This document shows positions 61,604 through 64,000 of a DNA stretch of 64,000 nucleotides, one piece after another (the stretch's first letter is position 1; the number at the start of each line of letters is the position of its first letter). The translations under genes were made by a program, and so were the position numbers. The notes below the pieces were generated by a model, which ran no database searches, was not told the DNA's origin, and saw nothing but the letters and a program-made list of their open reading frames with translations. The stretch is from JBEVJK01 sp040510195 (GTDB lineage Bacteria; Pseudomonadota; Alphaproteobacteria; Rhizobiales; Rhizobiaceae), in assembly GCA_040510195.1 (NCBI GenBank), contig JBEVJK010000131.1:31690-95689 (forward strand), read 5' to 3'.

Positions 61604-61954
61604 TCAGTCTCCATGCAGCGGCACCGCCGTGGTTTCGGCATGGCTGAAGCGGCGCAGCCCGAGCCGCGTGATGCGCAGGCGGCTCGTGCAGTGGGGGTCG
61701 GGACAGGCGATTTCGGCGTCGGTGGTCATCCAGTCGTTCGGGTGCGTCGCACGCTGCTTGGCGGCAAGAAGCGGCAGCACGGAAGCAAGAGAGTAGATGG
61801 AAATGCCCTGGCCCGGAGGCAGATGCAGCATCTCGCCGCGCAGCTCGAAATGGTCGCCGACCCGGGCGCCGCAATAGATCGGGCCGCCTTCGGGGGCGAC
61901 GACCTCGACCCGCAGGTCGTAGAGCTCGAAGCTGTCGTCCCTTTCGTCAGCCAT
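61604..61954 (-). CDS. TIGR04076 family protein
   Basis: A 116-residue protein with YDLRVEVVAPEGGPIYCGAR, VGDHFELRGEMLHLPPGQG, then SIYSLASVLPLLAAKQRATH and a final IACPDPHCTSRLRITRLGLR. This matches the TIGR04076 pattern (short domain with early Cys, late CPDP, and I/V-R-I-R end). Function unknown; members often sit beside aldo/keto reductases or GntR regulators. The start overlaps the gntR stop by 8 bp, so it is translationally coupled. Confidence 0.85.
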   Translation of the reverse strand: MADERDDSFELYDLRVEVVAPEGGPIYCGARVGDHFELRGEMLHLPPGQGISIYSLASVLPLLAAKQRATHPNDWMTTDAEIACPDPHCTSRLRITRLGLRRFSHAETTAVPLHGD

Positions 61955-62654
61955 AGGCCTTCGTCCTCAGCTCGGCGTCCTCGGCGTCGAGGCGCCTGCG
62001 GATCAGGTTGAAGGAACGGGCGATGTCATCGGTCAGCGCCTTCACGGAAGCGCGCTCGTCGCCGCGCTCCAGCGCTTCGATGAGCGCCCAGTGGTGGTGG
62101 GTCGCGGGAATGTCGCGCACCTCGTCGTGGAGCTGCGCGGCGGCGCGCACATAAGGTCCCGACTGGAGCCAGAGGCTCTCCACGATGGGCAGCAGCACCG
62201 CCGATCCGGCGGCGCGGTAGAGGTGGAAATGGAAGTCGTGATTGAGCTCGGAGGCGCGGCGGGCGCGGCCGTCGCCGTCCGAGCCGTCATACTCGTCGGT
62301 CAGCCGCCGCAAACGCTCGAAGTCGCCGGAGCCGAGGTTGGGCAGGGCGAGCGCGACGATCTGGCCTTCGATCAGCCGCCGGGCGCGTGCCAGGTCGTCC
62401 AGCCTTTCGCGGGTGATCAGCGGCACGCGCACCGAGCGGCTGGGCAGCGCTTCCAGCGCCTGCTCGGAGACCAGGCGCCCCAACGCTTCGCGGACCGGCA
62501 TCGTGCTGGTCTGAAGGAAGCCGGCCAATTCCTGGATGCGCAAGGTCTCGCCCGCGTCGAACAGGCCGTGGATCAAGGAGCGGCGCAGCTCGGCATAGAC
62601 GCGCTCCTGCAGCGTCTCCCTCGCCACCGGGGTAAGGACGGTGCGGCGGCTCAT
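61947..62654 (-). CDS. GntR-family (FadR subfamily) transcriptional regulator
   Basis: A 235-residue regulator. The N-terminal winged HTH reads VYAELRRSLIHGLFDAGETL, IQELAGFLQTSTMPVREALG and LVSEQALEALPSRSVRVPLI. The C-terminal FCD domain contains ARRLIEGQIVALALPN, ASELNHDFHFHLYRAAGSAV and THHHWALIEALERGDERASV, with metal/ligand histidines. It lies divergent from the LivG/LivF-type operon, with a perfect palindrome in between, and heads the AKR/TIGR04076/binding-protein unit. Confidence 0.9.
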   Translation of the reverse strand: MSRRTVLTPVARETLQERVYAELRRSLIHGLFDAGETLRIQELAGFLQTSTMPVREALGRLVSEQALEALPSRSVRVPLITRERLDDLARARRLIEGQIVALALPNLGSGDFERLRRLTDEYDGSDGDGRARRASELNHDFHFHLYRAAGSAVLLPIVESLWLQSGPYVRAAAQLHDEVRDIPATHHHWALIEALERGDERASVKALTDDIARSFNLIRRRLDAEDAELRTKAYG

Positions 62655-62790
62655 GCGCGCGCGCCTATGCGGTCGAGCGGGCTCGTCGCGCCGCCCACTG
62701 GCGTGCATGGAAGGAAGGAGCGGACGCAACGGGACGCATGGGTCGAACCTCCGACCTCGATTTTCTACTTGCATCGACGCGGGGTGTAAA

Positions 62791-62802
62791 GTTTGATCAA
62801 AC
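62791..62802. promoter_or_regulatory. candidate GntR operator between divergent units
   Basis: GTTTGATCAAAC is a perfect 12-bp palindrome, 33 bp before the LivG-type start and 137 bp before the gntR start. TTTGATCAAA-type sites are a plausible operator form for FadR-subfamily regulators. It is well placed to control both transcription units. Confidence 0.5.
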
Positions 62803-62834
62803 ATCATCCATCACAATTCGGTGGAGCCTGTGGT

Positions 62835-63638
62835 TTGACGCGATCGTATCAGGCAGAGAAGGACGCGGTTTCGGCGCCCCTGATCGCGGCGCGGAACGTC
62901 AGCCGCGTCTTCGGCGGCCTGCGCGCCGTGGATTCGATGTCGATCGCGCTTTGGAGCGGCGAGCTGGTGGGGCTGATCGGGCCGAACGGAGCCGGCAAGA
63001 CCACGCTGTTCAACCTGCTGGCGGGAACGCTCGCCCCCAGCTCCGGCTCCGTCGAGGTCGCAGGGCAAGACCTGTCGCGCCACGGTCCGGAGAAGCGCAT
63101 CGCGCTCGGCGTCGGCAGGACGTTTCAAATCCCCCGTCCGTTTCCGGAGATGACGGTCCTCGAAAACGTGCTGACAGGCGTGCAGGGGCAGTCGGGCGAG
63201 CGCTTGTGGCAGAACTTCGTCGCGCCCGGCCGGGTGGCAGCCGAAGAGCGCAGAGCGGTCGAGAAGGCGAGGGCGCTGCTGGAGTTTCTCACCCTGTCCC
63301 ATCTCGCGAACGAGCCCGCCCGCATCCTCTCCGGGGGACAGCGCAAGCTGCTGGAGCTGGCGCGCATCCTCATGGCGGACCCCTCCGCCATCCTGCTCGA
63401 CGAACCGGCTGCCGGCGTCAATCCTACCTTGCTCGAGCTGATCATCGATCGCATTCTCGCCCTCCATGCGCGAGGTACCGCGATCCTCCTCATCGAGCAC
63501 AATATGGATATGGTGTCGCGGCTCTGCGGTCGCGTTGTGGTGATGGCGGCGGGGCGGTACCTCACCGAAGGGGCGCCAGCGGAGGTGGCCCGCGACAGCG
63601 CCGTCATCGACGCCTATCTCGGAGGCAGCGCGGCATGA
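62835..63638 (+). CDS. branched-chain-type ABC transporter ATP-binding protein (LivG-like)
   Basis: A 267-residue ATPase. Walker A GLIGPNGAGKTTLFNLL, Q-loop GVGRTFQIPRPFPEMTVLEN, signature LSGGQRKLLELARILMADPS, Walker B AILLDEPAAGVNPTL, and switch LIEHNMDMVSRL, the LivG type. A TTG at 62835 is chosen because GGTGGAG lies 8 bp upstream; a TTG at 62793 inside the palindrome is the alternative. It overlaps the downstream LivF-like gene (ATGA). Permeases presumably follow outside the window. Confidence 0.9.
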   Translation: MTRSYQAEKDAVSAPLIAARNVSRVFGGLRAVDSMSIALWSGELVGLIGPNGAGKTTLFNLLAGTLAPSSGSVEVAGQDLSRHGPEKRIALGVGRTFQIPRPFPEMTVLENVLTGVQGQSGERLWQNFVAPGRVAAEERRAVEKARALLEFLTLSHLANEPARILSGGQRKLLELARILMADPSAILLDEPAAGVNPTLLELIIDRILALHARGTAILLIEHNMDMVSRLCGRVVVMAAGRYLTEGAPAEVARDSAVIDAYLGGSAA

Positions 63639-64000
63639 GCGCCTCGGCCCGCACCGCGCTCACCACGTCCGCGCTCGTCGCCGGCTACGAGCGCGACCTG
63701 CCGATCGTGCGCGGCATCGACTTCTCGGTCTCGCAAGGCGAGCTGGTGGCGATCCTCGGCCCCAACGGCGCCGGCAAGTCGACCTTCGTCAAGGCCATCG
63801 CCGGCCTGGTCCCGGTTCATTCCGGAGCGGCGCTGCTGGGCAATGTGGACATCACCCGTGTCCCGGCGCACGAAAAGATCCGGCACGGCCTCGCCTTCGT
63901 GCCGCAGACGGAAAACATCTTCTCGACGCTGACCATCGACGACAATCTGCGGCTGGCGGCGGACATCCTGCCGAAGGATAAGCGCGCCCGCCGCATCGCC
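63635..64000 (+). CDS. branched-chain-type ABC transporter ATP-binding protein (LivF-like), 5' part
   Basis: The first 122 codons are in the window. ATSALVAGY-like N-terminus (LTTSALVAGYERDLPIVRGI), Walker A AILGPNGAGKSTFVKAIAGL, and Q-loop LAFVPQTENIFSTLTIDDNL identify the LivF type. The signature and Walker B lie beyond the window end. The start overlaps the LivG-like stop, so the pair is translationally coupled. Confidence 0.9.
   Translation, partial: MSASARTALTTSALVAGYERDLPIVRGIDFSVSQGELVAILGPNGAGKSTFVKAIAGLVPVHSGAALLGNVDITRVPAHEKIRHGLAFVPQTENIFSTLTIDDNLRLAADILPKDKRARRIA

Overview
The window looks like chromosomal DNA from an alphaproteobacterium of the Hyphomicrobiales (Rhizobiales), most plausibly a Phyllobacteriaceae/Mesorhizobium-type organism. 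This rests on high G+C, a RirA-type iron regulator next to an IRO-like box, a Phasin_2-type protein, BTLCP and DUF3126 proteins, and many ABC uptake operons for amines, amino acids and polyols. No rRNA or tRNA gene, CRISPR array or insertion sequence was recognised.

Layout. 0-2 kb: the end of glyoxylate carboligase, then hyi and glxR (glyoxylate to glycerate). 2-4 kb: haem/iron genes hemP and a frameshifted hmuS behind a TGA-N9-TCA box, then maiA. 4-9 kb: a Pro-rich mini-protein, Na+/H+ antiporter, phasin, DUF445 protein, glutaminyl cyclotransferase and the iron regulator rirA. 9-12.5 kb: an orphan pair of GntR/HutC-like operators, then an operon of cupin, PEP-hydrolase-like TIM barrel and Tm-1-like ATP-binding protein, divergent from a TetR regulator. 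12.5-18.5 kb: a complete carbohydrate/polyol ABC operon with two ATPases and a small membrane protein. 18.5-22.9 kb: a possible small RNA, pccB, gloA, a double cold-shock protein and an alpha/beta hydrolase. 22.97-26.67 kb: a small decayed integrase island bounded by a 12-bp direct repeat. It carries a mini HEIGH-motif secreted protein and a thermonuclease-like protein. 26.7-34 kb: housekeeping and envelope genes (alpha/beta hydrolase, HD hydrolase, cysE, CAP lipoprotein, DUF3126, gamma carbonic anhydrase, flippase, BTLCP). 34-41 kb: an XRE-cupin regulator followed by two sarcosine/dimethylglycine-dehydrogenase-like flavoproteins around an aminotransferase. 41-52 kb: nitroreductase, an outer-membrane barrel, a gene-poor stretch with strong RNA hairpins, a frameshifted DUF763 gene, a NarL-type two-component pair, a low-complexity secreted protein, methyltransferase, maleylacetate-reductase-like enzyme, small exported proteins, and a LysR/SnoaL-like pair. 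52.9-64 kb: amino-acid uptake and catabolic genes: polar amino-acid ABC parts, aminotransferase, HpcH aldolase, flavin monooxygenase, cysteine-desulfurase-like enzyme, Liv-type binding protein, aldo/keto reductase, TIGR04076 protein, GntR regulator, and a divergent LivG/LivF-type operon that runs off the window.

Most genes serve scavenging and oxidation of small nitrogenous and carbohydrate compounds under local regulators. Less ordinary items are the split Tm-1-type module, the tiny integrase island with symmetric candidate att arms, the orphan tandem operators at 9.15 kb, two candidate noncoding RNAs with intrinsic terminators (about 18.7 and 43.4 kb), and three short genes not previously listed as open reading frames of 60 codons or more (43.6, 51.0 and 26.3 kb). 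Three loci (hmuS, integrase, DUF763) are broken by frameshifts. For the two otherwise intact genes, sequencing error is as likely as real decay.
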